64,000 nucleotides of DNA, from the NCBI RefSeq assembly GCF_041052385.1, contig NZ_CP163439.1, positions 8,979,001-9,043,000 of the forward strand, given 5' to 3'. Shown here one piece after another: positions 15,759-24,589 of this stretch (position 1 is its first letter; each line of letters opens with the position of its first letter). Under the pieces are notes generated by a model, which was not told the DNA's origin, did not search any database, and saw only the letters and a list, made by a program, of their open reading frames with translations. Position numbers and translations under genes: made by a program. The stretch is from Streptomyces sp. R28 (GTDB lineage: Bacteria > Actinomycetota > Actinomycetes > Streptomycetales > Streptomycetaceae).

Positions 15759-16880
15759 TCACGCCCCGCGCAGGGAAGCGTCCCCCCGGCGCACCGTCGC
15801 CCGGACCTGCGCCTGCGCCTGCGCCAGCCGCACCGTCCGCTCCGCCAGCTCGCTGATCCGCACCCCGTCGAACCCGAACACCGCACTGCGCACCGTGTCC
15901 TCCAGCGGCTCGGTCCACTGGCCCGGAATCGCCTCCGCCCCGGTCAGCACACCCGCCACCGAACCGGCCGTCGCCCCGTTGGAGTCGGTGTCCAGGCCGC
16001 CGCGCACGGTGAGCGTGATGGTGCGGGTGAAGTCGCCGTCGCCGTACAGCAGCCCGGCGGTGAGCACGGCGGCGTTCGGGATGGTGTGGATCCAGCCGAG
16101 CCCGGCGGTCTCCTCGGCGACCGTGGTGAGCGTGTCCTCCCAGGTCATCCGGGTGTCATGGAGCGAGGTGACCCGGCGTACGGTGCGGGCGAGGCGGGTG
16201 CTCGCCGGGATGACGGCGAGTGCCTGGTCGATGGCCCCCCGGACCGTGGCCGCCGTGAACGCCGCCGCGATCAGCGCCGCCGCCCACATCGCCCCGTACA
16301 CCCCGTTGCCGGTGTGCGACAGCACCGCGTCCCGGCGGGCGAGGGAGGCGGCGCGGGTCGGGTCGCCCGGGCAGGTCCAGCCGTAGATGTCGGCGCGGAT
16401 GAGGGCGCCGATCCACTCCTGGTACGGGTTGTCGTACGTGGCCGTGAGCGGCGGTTTCAGACCGTTCGCGAGGTTGCGGTACGCGGCCCGCTCCGCCGTG
16501 AAGGTCTGCAGGTACGGCAGCCGCAGCAGCCACAGGTCGCCGACCTGCTCGGTGCTGAAGCCGAAGCCGTGGGTCTCGAGCAGGTCGAGACCGAGGATGG
16601 CGTAGTCGACGTCGTCGTCGCGGCAGCTGCCGTGGATCCGGCCGCGTACGCAGCTCCGCCACTCCGGGCGCAGCTCGAAGCCGTCGCTCTCGCTGATCGG
16701 TTCCGGGAGATAGTCGGTGAGGGGCAGGGCTGCGGCCTGCCGCAGATAGCGGTCGATACGGTCCCGCGTCCACAGGTCGCCCTGCTCGACCGGCTTGCCG
16801 AGCATGTTGCCCGCGATCCGGCCCAGCCAGCCCCCGAGGACGCGGTCGGCGAGCTCTGGCTCAGTGCCCACAGGGGTCAT
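15759..16880 (-). CDS. ADP-ribosylglycohydrolase-family protein
   Basis: 373 residues of the all-helical ARH/DraG fold. Two metal-binding clusters are visible: CRDDDVDYAI in the first third and GLDTDSNGATAG in the last third, the latter the family signature, so both magnesium sites look intact. Family members remove ADP-ribose from proteins or nucleic acids or hydrolyse related glycosides. It is followed on the same strand by the Nudix gene 39 bases away. The ATG at 16880 starts shortly after the divergent glycerate kinase promoter region. Confidence 0.87.
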   Translation of the reverse strand: MTPVGTEPELADRVLGGWLGRIAGNMLGKPVEQGDLWTRDRIDRYLRQAAALPLTDYLPEPISESDGFELRPEWRSCVRGRIHGSCRDDDVDYAILGLDLLETHGFGFSTEQVGDLWLLRLPYLQTFTAERAAYRNLANGLKPPLTATYDNPYQEWIGALIRADIYGWTCPGDPTRAASLARRDAVLSHTGNGVYGAMWAAALIAAAFTAATVRGAIDQALAVIPASTRLARTVRRVTSLHDTRMTWEDTLTTVAEETAGLGWIHTIPNAAVLTAGLLYGDGDFTRTITLTVRGGLDTDSNGATAGSVAGVLTGAEAIPGQWTEPLEDTVRSAVFGFDGVRISELAERTVRLAQAQAQVRATVRRGDASLRGA

Positions 16881-17082
16881 AGAACCGGTCTACCCAATTC
16901 CGGCGGTGGTCGCTCGGGGTTCGGCAGCTCGTACAGGGGTTTCCCAGGGCGCTCGTACGTTGTTCCCACCTCCTTCTCAGGGTCCGGGCAGCGCATGACG
17001 GCGGGGGTGTCCTCCGGTTAAGGTCGCAGCGGCGCGACTGGCCTTGCCGTGCGCGAGGCCCGGAGAGCAAGGGGAAAAACAG

Positions 17083-18213
17083 GTGACACAGCGCGTGCTC
17101 ATCGCCGCGGACAAGTTCAAGGGGTCGCTCACGGCCGTGCAGGTCGCCGAGCGGGTGACGGCCGGTCTGCGCCGGGTCGTGCCGGACCTCGAGGTCGAGG
17201 CCATGCCCGTGGCCGACGGCGGCGACGGGACCGTGGACGCGGCGGTCGCGGCCGGCTTCGAGCGGCGCGAGGTACAGGTCGCGGGGCCCCTCGGGCACGA
17301 GGTCACGGCGGCGTTCGCGCTGCGCGGCGACACGGCGGTCGTGGAGATGGCGGAGGCGAGCGGTCTGCAACGGCTGCCCGCGGGTGCCTTCGCGCCGCTC
17401 ACGGCGTCCACGTACGGCTCCGGCGAACTCCTGCGGGCGGCACTGGACGCCGGTGCCCGCACGATCGTGTTCGGCGTCGGCGGCAGCGCCACCACGGACG
17501 GCGGCGCCGGCATGCTGACCGCGCTGGGCGCGCGCTTCCTGGGTGCCGACGGAGAGCCGGTGGCGCCGGGCGGCGGGGGCCTGGCCGACCTGGCCACCGC
17601 CGATCTGTCGGGCCTGGATCCGAGACTGGCCTCGGTCGAGCTGGTGCTCGCCAGCGACGTCGACAACCCGCTGACCGGCCCGAAGGGCGCGCCGGCGGTG
17701 TACGGCCCGCAGAAGGGGGCCTCGCCGGACGACGTGCAGACGCTGGACGCCGCGCTCGCGCACTTCGCGAAGGTGCTGGAGGAGTCGGTCGGGCCCCAGG
17801 CCGCCGAGCACGCCGCCGCGCCCGGCGCCGGCGCCGCGGGCGGCATCGGCTACGGCGCCCTCCTCCTGGGCGCCCGCTTCCGCCCCGGCATCGAGGTCAT
17901 GCTCGACGTGCTGGGCTTCGGCTCGGCACTGGAACGGGCCGATCTGGTCATCACCGGCGAGGGCTCCCTGGACGAGCAGACCCTGCACGGCAAGGCCCCG
18001 GCGGGCGTCGCTGCGGCGGCCCGCGCCCGCGGCATTGAGGTCGTCGCGGTCTGCGGCCGTTTGGCCCTCCCGCCAGCGGACCTGGGCAACGCGGGCATCC
18101 GCCGCGCGTACGCCTTGTCGGCGCTCGAACCGGACCCGGCGAAGTCCATGGCCCAGGCGGGTCCTCTCCTGGAACGCGTGGCGGAGTCGATCGTGCGGGA
18201 CTTCCTGGCCTGA
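17083..18213 (+). CDS. Glycerate 2-kinase (GarK/GlxK type)
   Basis: 376 residues from the GTG at 17083, with an AAGGGGAA ribosome site 8 bases upstream. The N-terminus VLIAADKFKGSLTA and the later VADGGDGT and GVGGSATTDGGAG segments are the hallmark motifs of the glycerate kinase type 1 family. The enzyme phosphorylates D-glycerate to 2-phosphoglycerate, linking glyoxylate and glycerol metabolism to glycolysis. It is divergent from the ADP-ribosylglycohydrolase and appears monocistronic. Confidence 0.92.
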   Translation: MTQRVLIAADKFKGSLTAVQVAERVTAGLRRVVPDLEVEAMPVADGGDGTVDAAVAAGFERREVQVAGPLGHEVTAAFALRGDTAVVEMAEASGLQRLPAGAFAPLTASTYGSGELLRAALDAGARTIVFGVGGSATTDGGAGMLTALGARFLGADGEPVAPGGGGLADLATADLSGLDPRLASVELVLASDVDNPLTGPKGAPAVYGPQKGASPDDVQTLDAALAHFAKVLEESVGPQAAEHAAAPGAGAAGGIGYGALLLGARFRPGIEVMLDVLGFGSALERADLVITGEGSLDEQTLHGKAPAGVAAAARARGIEVVAVCGRLALPPADLGNAGIRRAYALSALEPDPAKSMAQAGPLLERVAESIVRDFLA

Positions 18214-18477
18214 CCGTGGGCGGGGCGCGGCCCCGGAGGCCGCGGTCCCGCACCCGGCCACGACCGGGACCGGCGCCGCCTGCGCACAACTCGGCCGGAC
18301 CGCGTGGGGCTGTCGCTGACGCCCCTGGGACCGTCGTCTGGATCATGTGGATCATGCCGACGTCGCGGGCCCTGATGGGATCGTGCGGATGTTCCGCACC
18401 GGGGCGGCTTTGGCGGGACGTGCCCGAGCGGTGCGGGGCGTGGTCCACGCTCCGCACCCGTTTCCGCCGGGCAGACC

Positions 18478-18615
18478 ATGGGACGTCGACCGCACGTCTC
18501 GGTGCGGACCGTGCGCAGGCATCTGCGGGGCGTGTACCGGAAGCTGGACGCCACGGACTGCCTCAGCGCCGTACCGCACGCGCAGCGGCTCGGCCTGCTC
18601 GACCCGGATGCGCAG
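18478..18615 (+). pseudogene. LuxR-type helix-turn-helix remnant
   Basis: Translation gives VRTVRRHLRGVYRKLDATDC then LSAVPHAQRLGLL, the recognition helix and C-terminus of a LuxR/NarL output domain (usual form RTVRRHLRxVYxKLGATDRLSAVLRAQRLGLL). The first half of the HTH and any sensor domain are missing, and the frame runs on without family resemblance. It is a decayed fragment of a response-regulator-like gene. Confidence 0.55.
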
Positions 18616-18804
18616 GGCATCCGGGCCTCGACACGATCGAGACGATCGAGAGCGCACCGAACGAGAACACGCGGTCCAGGACATGGACGCGACGCTGCGC
18701 GAGCGACGCGCCGGGCGGTATTCGGGTCGTCCCTGGTCAGGAGGCGCAGGCGGCCGAGGAAACAGAGGCTTTCAAGCGCCGGCGAGTCAGTGTCCGGGGC
18801 GCGG

Positions 18805-18847
18805 ATGCCCGGTGTGGGCAGATGCGGCATCTGCCCACACCGGGCAT
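18805..18847. terminator. 43-base near-perfect palindrome
   Basis: Arms of 21 bases (18805-18825 and 18827-18847) are perfectly complementary around a single G. In RNA this gives a very stable hairpin, 4 bases past the stop codon of the minus-strand secreted-protein gene, so it most likely terminates that gene. No T tract follows, as is usual in Streptomyces. Confidence 0.75.
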
Positions 18848-18851
18848 GGGA

Positions 18852-19256
18852 TCAGCGTCCGTCGCCGGGCCGGTCGTCCGGACCGCACTTGTCCGGGGTC
18901 CCGTCGAAGTGCACGCAGGCGGTGACCTTCACGACGTAATTGCTGGTGGAGTCGTCGCTGAACGTGGTCTTCCCCGAGCCCTGGTTGTTCAGGAGGCGGA
19001 GGCCCTTGGTGTTCTTGCGGTCGAACTCGGAGTAGACGCCGTTGCCGTCCGCCTGCTGGTCGCGAACGGCGACATTCTTGTTGCCGTTCGACTGCAGGCT
19101 GTAGGCGTAAGCGATGTGGATGTTCGGGTTCGTGTGGTGGTTCAGCTGGGACGTGACGTCTTCGCCGGCGTCGGCGTAGGCCGGCGATGCCCCCGCAACA
19201 GCGCCGAGCATGACAACGGCCATCGCGGCCTTCTTGGCGCTCCTGGATATCTGCAT
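18852..19256 (-). CDS. Small secreted protein of unknown function
   Basis: 134 residues from the ATG at 19256, chosen for its strong AAAGGGGAGA ribosome site. The first 28 residues are a Sec signal peptide (basic MQISRSAKKAA, hydrophobic core, cleavage after AYA). The mature part is Asn/Gly/Asp-rich and contains two cysteines near the end (TACVHF and DKCGPD) that could form a disulfide. No family is recognised. It is expressed away from the ABC transporter genes and is followed at once by a strong hairpin. Confidence 0.7.
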   Translation of the reverse strand: MQISRSAKKAAMAVVMLGAVAGASPAYADAGEDVTSQLNHHTNPNIHIAYAYSLQSNGNKNVAVRDQQADGNGVYSEFDRKNTKGLRLLNNQGSGKTTFSDDSTSNYVVKVTACVHFDGTPDKCGPDDRPGDGR

Positions 19257-20082
19257 GATTTCTCCCCTTTGACGCAGCAACTCAACAGCTGCGATTGGTG
19301 GTCATCACGATGAAGGCCCTCAGATATGACGCACCCATGGGAAGGGCCACGCGAGGCAGGTCACGCCCAGCGGCTTCCGTTGTAGAGCCCCCCATGGCAG
19401 CGAGAAGAAGGCCTTCCTCGCGACCAGTGCAAGATCATAAGCCAAAGCCGACGGCAGGCAAGCGCAATTCCGGCGGGGCTCGCATCATCGCTCGGCGCGC
19501 TTCGCTCAGGGCAGGGACAATCTCTATGAGATCTCAACTGCCATGCGATGTACGGAACTTGACGCCCTGGGTGCTCGGTCCGGCGAGCAACCTCTCTACT
19601 CGAAAGGCGGGTTGAAGGGCGGCACGCACACGCCTTTCCCGTCATGTGACGTGCATCATATGGAGACGATGCCCGGCGCTCGGCGTTCTCCTTGGCCGCT
19701 CGCATCGACCCCTCAATGGAATATGGGTTGAGGTATCTTCGGGAGGCAGACATTGCTGCCCATCCGTCAAGACGCTTCAGTGCGTGTCAGGACCATGGGA
19801 ACCCGTCGAGATCCTTAGGTCCGATTTGTCTTTGTGGTGCAACGTGAACGTGCCGAGGGCGAGTTGGTCTCTTTCTTTTGCCCGGTGATCGCCTTGCCCT
19901 AATATCGGCACCAATCGCGAGGGGCTGACCTCTCTCGCGCAACGGGGGACGATTCACGGGGGCGCTTGTTCATGCTCACGGGAAGAGCCCGTCATCCGCG
20001 GGACAGGGGGGCCGCCTCTGCCCTGCAGCATCACCGCGACGTCGCACGGTGACGCGGCAACAGCTACCCGAGGGCACATCAC
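19257..20082. other. About 800 bases without a supported gene
   Basis: This stretch has visibly lower GC than its surroundings and no frame with Streptomyces codon bias. The longest open frame (19361-19753, minus) shows no domain. The right third holds a plausible promoter for the ABC transporter genes. It may be acquired DNA or a decayed gene. Confidence 0.55.
19878..19905 (+). promoter_or_regulatory. Possible promoter of the ABC/FtsX operon
   Basis: TTGCCC (19878-19883) and TAATAT (19900-19905) are separated by 16 bases, a fair match to a housekeeping promoter, about 175 bases before the ABC ATPase start. Similar boxes can occur by chance in this less GC-rich stretch. Confidence 0.35.
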
Positions 20083-20793
20083 GTGAGCAACTCCGACACC
20101 GGGCCCACGCCCGACCCCGTACTCCACATTCAGGATCTGAACTACTCGGTCCGGAACCGGAGCCTGTTCAAGGGCCTGCAGCTCAGTGTCAGCGCCGGCG
20201 AGTCAGTGGCGATCACAGGTCCGAGCGGCTCCGGCAAGAGCACGCTGCTCTCGTCGATCCTCGGTCTGATCAAGCCCCATGGCGGAAGCATCAGGGTAAC
20301 CGGTGCGGAAGTGACGAAGCTGCGGGGTAAGCAGATCGCCAAGCTGCGCAGCGAAACAATCGGCACAGTCTTCCAGTTCGGGGAGTTGCTGCCCGAACTC
20401 AGCCCGCTGGACAACGTGGCGCTGGCGGCGCTGTTGTCGCGTTCTGACCGCGCCGGCGGATACCGCCAGGCACAGGAACTGCTGGACGAACTACGCGTTC
20501 CGCCGGCTGAGACGACGGAGGAACTCTCCGGAGGTGAGCACCAGCGCACAGCCGTGGCTCGTGCGCTGATCAACTCGCCCGAGCTGATTCTGGCCGATGA
20601 GCCCACTGGTTCCCTCGACCCTGACGCCACCGCTCGCATCGCGGAACTGCTCTTCGATCTCCCTCGGCGGCGCAGGTGTGGGTTGGTGCTGGTGACGCAC
20701 GACGCCGAGGTTGCCGCACGCGCGGACCGGGTGCTGCGTCTTGAGGCCGGTTCGCTGGTTCCTGCCCGGGCGCGGGAGGCGGTGGAGGCGTGA
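20083..20793 (+). CDS. ABC transporter ATP-binding protein (MacB/LolD type)
   Basis: 236 residues, GTG start. Walker A is GPSGSGKST, the signature is LSGGEHQR, Walker B is LILADEPTG and the H-loop is VTHD, so it should be an active ATPase. It is of the LolD/MacB class that partners FtsX-like permeases in lipoprotein release, peptide export or bacitracin-type resistance. The downstream permease starts inside its stop codon (GTGA), so the two are translationally coupled. No sensor kinase or substrate gene is adjacent. Confidence 0.9.
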   Translation: MSNSDTGPTPDPVLHIQDLNYSVRNRSLFKGLQLSVSAGESVAITGPSGSGKSTLLSSILGLIKPHGGSIRVTGAEVTKLRGKQIAKLRSETIGTVFQFGELLPELSPLDNVALAALLSRSDRAGGYRQAQELLDELRVPPAETTEELSGGEHQRTAVARALINSPELILADEPTGSLDPDATARIAELLFDLPRRRRCGLVLVTHDAEVAARADRVLRLEAGSLVPARAREAVEA

Positions 20794-23021
20794 GCGGGGC
20801 CAGACACGGCGGCTTGTCACTTCAGCTACTGCGCATAGGGCGCGACGCGGGTCGACGCTCGGAGGCGGCCGGAACCAGGGCCGCGGCCCTGGCGCTTTCG
20901 GCTTTCGCTGTCGCACTGTGCCTGGGCGTGCTGGCGATGGTCCACGCCTCCTATGTCGGCAAGGAGCTGCGGCGTGACGCCAGGACTCCGGTCGGGCTGA
21001 CAGAGCAATCACAGGCAAACCCGGCCACGTTGTGGCTGGCCGGCTCGGACGCGCTGAAGGGGCAGCGGCTTTTCAGCGTGGTGTTCATCGCGCCGCGTAC
21101 CTCGAATGCCCCACTTCCTCCAGGGGTGGATCGCTGGCCGGGGCCGGGTGAGGCCGTTCTGTCCCCCGGTCTCCTGAAAGCCGGCGCCGCGGAGGGAATC
21201 GCCGGCCGTTACGGAAAGCTCTCGGGCACGGTCGGGCAGGAGGGGTTGGACGACCCTGGAGAGTGGCTCGCCTACGTCCGGCCCGCCAAGGACATGAAAG
21301 CCGAGGCGCCGATCGAGACCGTGGTCGGTTTCGGGCCGCAGGCAGGCGTGCCGGCTGAAGGCTTGGCGCCAGGAATGGGGCGCGACAACGACAAGCCCGA
21401 GTGGATGTTCCAGGGCCTCGTCATCGGCCTGATGCTCGTACCAGGTCTCGTGCTCCTGTTCACCGCACTGCGTGCCGGGGCACATGGCCGTGACCGCAGA
21501 GCCGCCCTGGTCGATGCCCTGGGAGGACTGCGGCGCGACCGCGCCCTGATCGCCGTGGGCGAGGCGATGCGCCCGGTGACGTGGGGAGCCTTCGCGTCGA
21601 TTCCGTTCTTCGCCGTGGCCGCGTTCGTTGACGTCCGGGTCCCGTTCGTCGGCTACGCGACGTCATCCGCCGACGTGCGTCAGCATGGCTGGCCGGTACT
21701 GCTGGCCCCCGTGGCCGTCATGGTTTCGGCGCTGGCCCTTGCCGTCATCAGCGATCAGCTGGCCAGCCGGGCCAAGGGGACCCGACCCGCCAACGCGGGC
21801 AGGTCACGCCGACAGCGGTACCTCGCGTTTCTCTGTGCGCCGGCGATCCTGCTCGCCAGCCGCGGTCCGGAACTCGCCGGCGACAACACGCAGTACCGGA
21901 CATGGATCAGCTGGATCGGCCTTGCCCTCGTCATACTCACCCTGCCGGCCGGGGTGGCAGTCGTCGTGGCCAAGCTCGGGGGAAGCCTGGAGCGGACCGG
22001 GCGCCGGCGGGGATGGGCCGGTGCGCTGATCGCGGGCCGCCGCATCAGCAGCTACCCGGCGGCCACGGCCCGCCTGGTCACCGGTGTGACGGTTGCGCTG
22101 ATCGTCTTCATGCAGGCCCTCGCCTGGCAGGCGATGTTCGGCACCTACGGCGCCAAGATGGAGGAGATCCTCAGCGCTGTCGACAGGAACGTGGCCGAGA
22201 TCGGCCCCAGGGGGACGGTCTCCGCCAGGGAGGCCGCCGCCTATCTTGAGTCCATCCCCGACGGCAATGTGCCCGTCGTCCTCGCGCCTCCCCGCAGCGC
22301 CGATGATGGCCCCATCACGATCAGCGGGGGATGCGCCGCTCTGGAGAGCCTTCGGCTCCCGTGTTCGCCCACACCGGCCCGTGTCGATGTCGCACTCGAT
22401 CGGCGCTTGCAGCAGCTGCTCCACTGGAACACGGAGGGCGGCACCTATCTGAAGGTGGTCCGAGCCGACCGCGCTGAGCTGGCCGAGCAAACCGTGCAGA
22501 GCACCAACACCCTGGCGGTGGTGAGGGCTGACGGCGGCGTCCCTGCCGTCGCGGCTCTCAAGGAAGCCTCCTACCGGGCCTATCCCCGCGGGGCCCAGGT
22601 CCGTTTCCCCGGGGAGGAGTGGCTGGCGGACGGCGTTCCGGACCAGGACCAGGGCCGGTGGATCCAGCTCTTCGGTGTGCTGGGGATGGGAATCCTCATG
22701 CTCGCCATCGGCCTCAGCGGCAAAGCCGAGTTCCTGCGCCAGGGCCGGGCACTGGCGCCGCTGACCGTGTTGACCGGCGGATACCGTGTCTTTCGCAGCA
22801 GCGCGGCCTGGGCGATCGTCGCGCCGCTCGCGCTCGCCGCACTGGCCGGGTGCGTCGTCGCTGCCTGGACCGCACGACCGGTCGCCCGGCCAGGAATGGC
22901 CTACTTCGTCCCCGAGGGCCTCATGGCGACCGCGGTCGCCGTGGTGCTCGCCGTGTCTGTCGTGATGGGGCTGTGGGCTGCCCGGATCGCCGGGCAACAG
23001 GCACGCAACTGGCGAGCCTAA
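20790..23021 (+). CDS. FtsX-like ABC transporter permease
   Basis: 743 residues with one N-terminal membrane segment, a large extracytoplasmic region, a central set of transmembrane helices, a second extracytoplasmic region (residues about 460-620) and a C-terminal helix set, the 8-10 TM layout of actinobacterial FtsX/MacB-like permeases. The second outer region contains two cysteines (GGCAALESLRLPC). It works with the ATPase encoded upstream as a mechanotransmission or export pump. The substrate is unknown. Confidence 0.85.
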   Translation: MSGARHGGLSLQLLRIGRDAGRRSEAAGTRAAALALSAFAVALCLGVLAMVHASYVGKELRRDARTPVGLTEQSQANPATLWLAGSDALKGQRLFSVVFIAPRTSNAPLPPGVDRWPGPGEAVLSPGLLKAGAAEGIAGRYGKLSGTVGQEGLDDPGEWLAYVRPAKDMKAEAPIETVVGFGPQAGVPAEGLAPGMGRDNDKPEWMFQGLVIGLMLVPGLVLLFTALRAGAHGRDRRAALVDALGGLRRDRALIAVGEAMRPVTWGAFASIPFFAVAAFVDVRVPFVGYATSSADVRQHGWPVLLAPVAVMVSALALAVISDQLASRAKGTRPANAGRSRRQRYLAFLCAPAILLASRGPELAGDNTQYRTWISWIGLALVILTLPAGVAVVVAKLGGSLERTGRRRGWAGALIAGRRISSYPAATARLVTGVTVALIVFMQALAWQAMFGTYGAKMEEILSAVDRNVAEIGPRGTVSAREAAAYLESIPDGNVPVVLAPPRSADDGPITISGGCAALESLRLPCSPTPARVDVALDRRLQQLLHWNTEGGTYLKVVRADRAELAEQTVQSTNTLAVVRADGGVPAVAALKEASYRAYPRGAQVRFPGEEWLADGVPDQDQGRWIQLFGVLGMGILMLAIGLSGKAEFLRQGRALAPLTVLTGGYRVFRSSAAWAIVAPLALAALAGCVVAAWTARPVARPGMAYFVPEGLMATAVAVVLAVSVVMGLWAARIAGQQARNWRA

Positions 23022-23666
23022 TGGCCACTGGGTCGTTCAGGTCCCCGGCACCGGTGCCGGGGCCGGGCCCGTCTGGCTGATGCCACTGCTGTGTGGGCCC
23101 TCGCCCCGGGCCTGTGGGGCTGTCCCGGCAGCACAGCGCGTGGCGGGACGAAGCCGCAGCCTGGCAGGTGGCCCGGCGGCCCGTCGCCGACATCCGGCGC
23201 ATGCTGGGGGAGGACGATGGCGTGCACGGCCTCTACTGCCTGACCGGAAAGCGCGCGCGGCGACCCCGGCCTGGACGAAACCGGGCGCGGGACTTGGATC
23301 CGCTGGGAGACGGCCGTTACGCCCCCCGTGGCAGCCGCCCTGCCGATGATCCTGTTCACCCCGACTCAGTCCCGGCAAGTGCCCTGGGCCCCGCCGTCGC
23401 CCCGTGCCGGCCATCGGCGCTCTCGGGGCCCCTCTGGACCGGCCACGGGCAGGCCGACCGTCGTCGGCAGCCGGCGCTGTGCTCTTGCCGGCCGTGCCGC
23501 AGATCGGCACCGCACCGTGCCGCGATCGTTGGCCGGAGACGTACGACAGCTCAAGAAGGACGGCGACGCGGTTGTCATCATGCCGACGGCCCGCAGCGAT
23601 ACCGCGCTGGATTCCCCCGCCGCGTTCGCCGGTCCGGCAGGGCATCGAGGGTGCTGCCGGGGAAAA
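23022..23666. other. Decayed or non-coding region
   Basis: Between the permease and pssA no frame keeps codon bias or a known motif over its length; overlapping open frames on both strands are the high-GC kind. It begins with the 20-base palindrome of the permease terminator and ends at the 46-base palindrome beside pssA. I see no gene I can support. Confidence 0.5.
23043..23062. terminator. 20-base perfect palindrome after the permease
   Basis: CCCCGGCACCGGTGCCGGGG lies 21 bases after the permease stop and would form a strong GC hairpin, a typical Streptomyces terminator without a T tract. Confidence 0.55.
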
Positions 23667-23712
23667 CCCGAGGGGCCCGGACCGAATCGCGATTCGGTCC
23701 GGGCCCCTCGGG
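23667..23712. terminator. 46-base perfect palindrome after pssA
   Basis: The two 23-base arms (23667-23689 and 23690-23712) are perfectly complementary with no spacer. It sits 16 bases past the pssA stop, so it most likely ends the psd-pssA transcript and could stop transcription from both sides. Confidence 0.75.
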
Positions 23713-23728
23713 CGACGTACAAGCCGAG

Positions 23729-24589
23729 CTACGGGACCTGCGCCGCCCGTGCCTCGCGGCTCTCGCGCCTGTTGTCACGGAAGGTGTTCACCCGGCGCGC
23801 CGTGGCGAACAGCGGGATCGTCGCCGCCATCACGATCTGCAGCGCGCAGCCCGTCTGCAGCAGCACCTGGCCGCTCGGTGCGTCGAACGCCCACGCCGCC
23901 AGCATGCCCATGGCCGACACGATCCAGCAGAGCACCGCCACCGCGAGGACGCCCCGCGGCTTCGGGTACTCGACCCGGCTCACCATCAGCCACGCGGTAC
24001 CCACGACCGCCAGCAGCGTCGCCTCGAACGGCAGCTCCAGCAGCACGATCGAGACGACCGTGAGTGCACCGAATGGCGAGGGCATGCCCTGGAACGTGCC
24101 GTCCTTCACGGTGACGCACGAGAAGCGGGCAAGCCGCAGCACCACCGCCAACAGCACAACGATCGCGCCCACCGCCGCGACCCGCTCATGCGCGTCCCTC
24201 GCGACCATGCCGTACACGAGCACGAAGTACGCGGGCGCCAGGCCGAAGCTGATCAGATCGGAGAGGTTGTCCAGCTCCGCACCCATCGGCGAGGACCGCA
24301 GCTTGCGGGCGACGAGGCCGTCGAACAGGTCGAAGACAGCCGCGCACAGCATCAGTATCACGGCCGTGGCCGCGCTGTTGCGGGCCATGCCCGAATTGTC
24401 GCCCGAGAGGTGCGGGATGAGGATGCCGGTGGTGGTGAAGTACACCGCCATGAAGCCGCACGTGGCGTTGCCGAGGGTGAGCGTGTCCGCTATCGACAGG
24501 CGCAGAGAGAGGGGCATCTCCTCTTCTTCGTCCAAGTCGTCGGCCTCGGGCACCCAGCCCGCCTGGGTATCAGGATCAATCACGGTCAA
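23729..24589 (-). CDS. pssA: CDP-diacylglycerol-serine O-phosphatidyltransferase
   Basis: 286 residues, several membrane helices. The CDP-alcohol phosphotransferase motif is seen as DGLVARKL...GAELDNLSD, with all the metal- and CDP-binding aspartates. It makes phosphatidylserine from CDP-diacylglycerol and serine in the membrane. The start lies 14 bases inside psd, whose product decarboxylates the phosphatidylserine, so the pair forms the phosphatidylethanolamine pathway. The acidic N-terminus is common in actinobacterial PssA. Confidence 0.92.
   Translation of the reverse strand: MTVIDPDTQAGWVPEADDLDEEEEMPLSLRLSIADTLTLGNATCGFMAVYFTTTGILIPHLSGDNSGMARNSAATAVILMLCAAVFDLFDGLVARKLRSSPMGAELDNLSDLISFGLAPAYFVLVYGMVARDAHERVAAVGAIVVLLAVVLRLARFSCVTVKDGTFQGMPSPFGALTVVSIVLLELPFEATLLAVVGTAWLMVSRVEYPKPRGVLAVAVLCWIVSAMGMLAAWAFDAPSGQVLLQTGCALQIVMAATIPLFATARRVNTFRDNRRESREARAAQVP

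Noticed and set aside
19361..19753. A 130-codon minus-strand open frame
   Set aside because: No domain, ribosome site or codon bias supports it; base composition is unlike coding DNA here.
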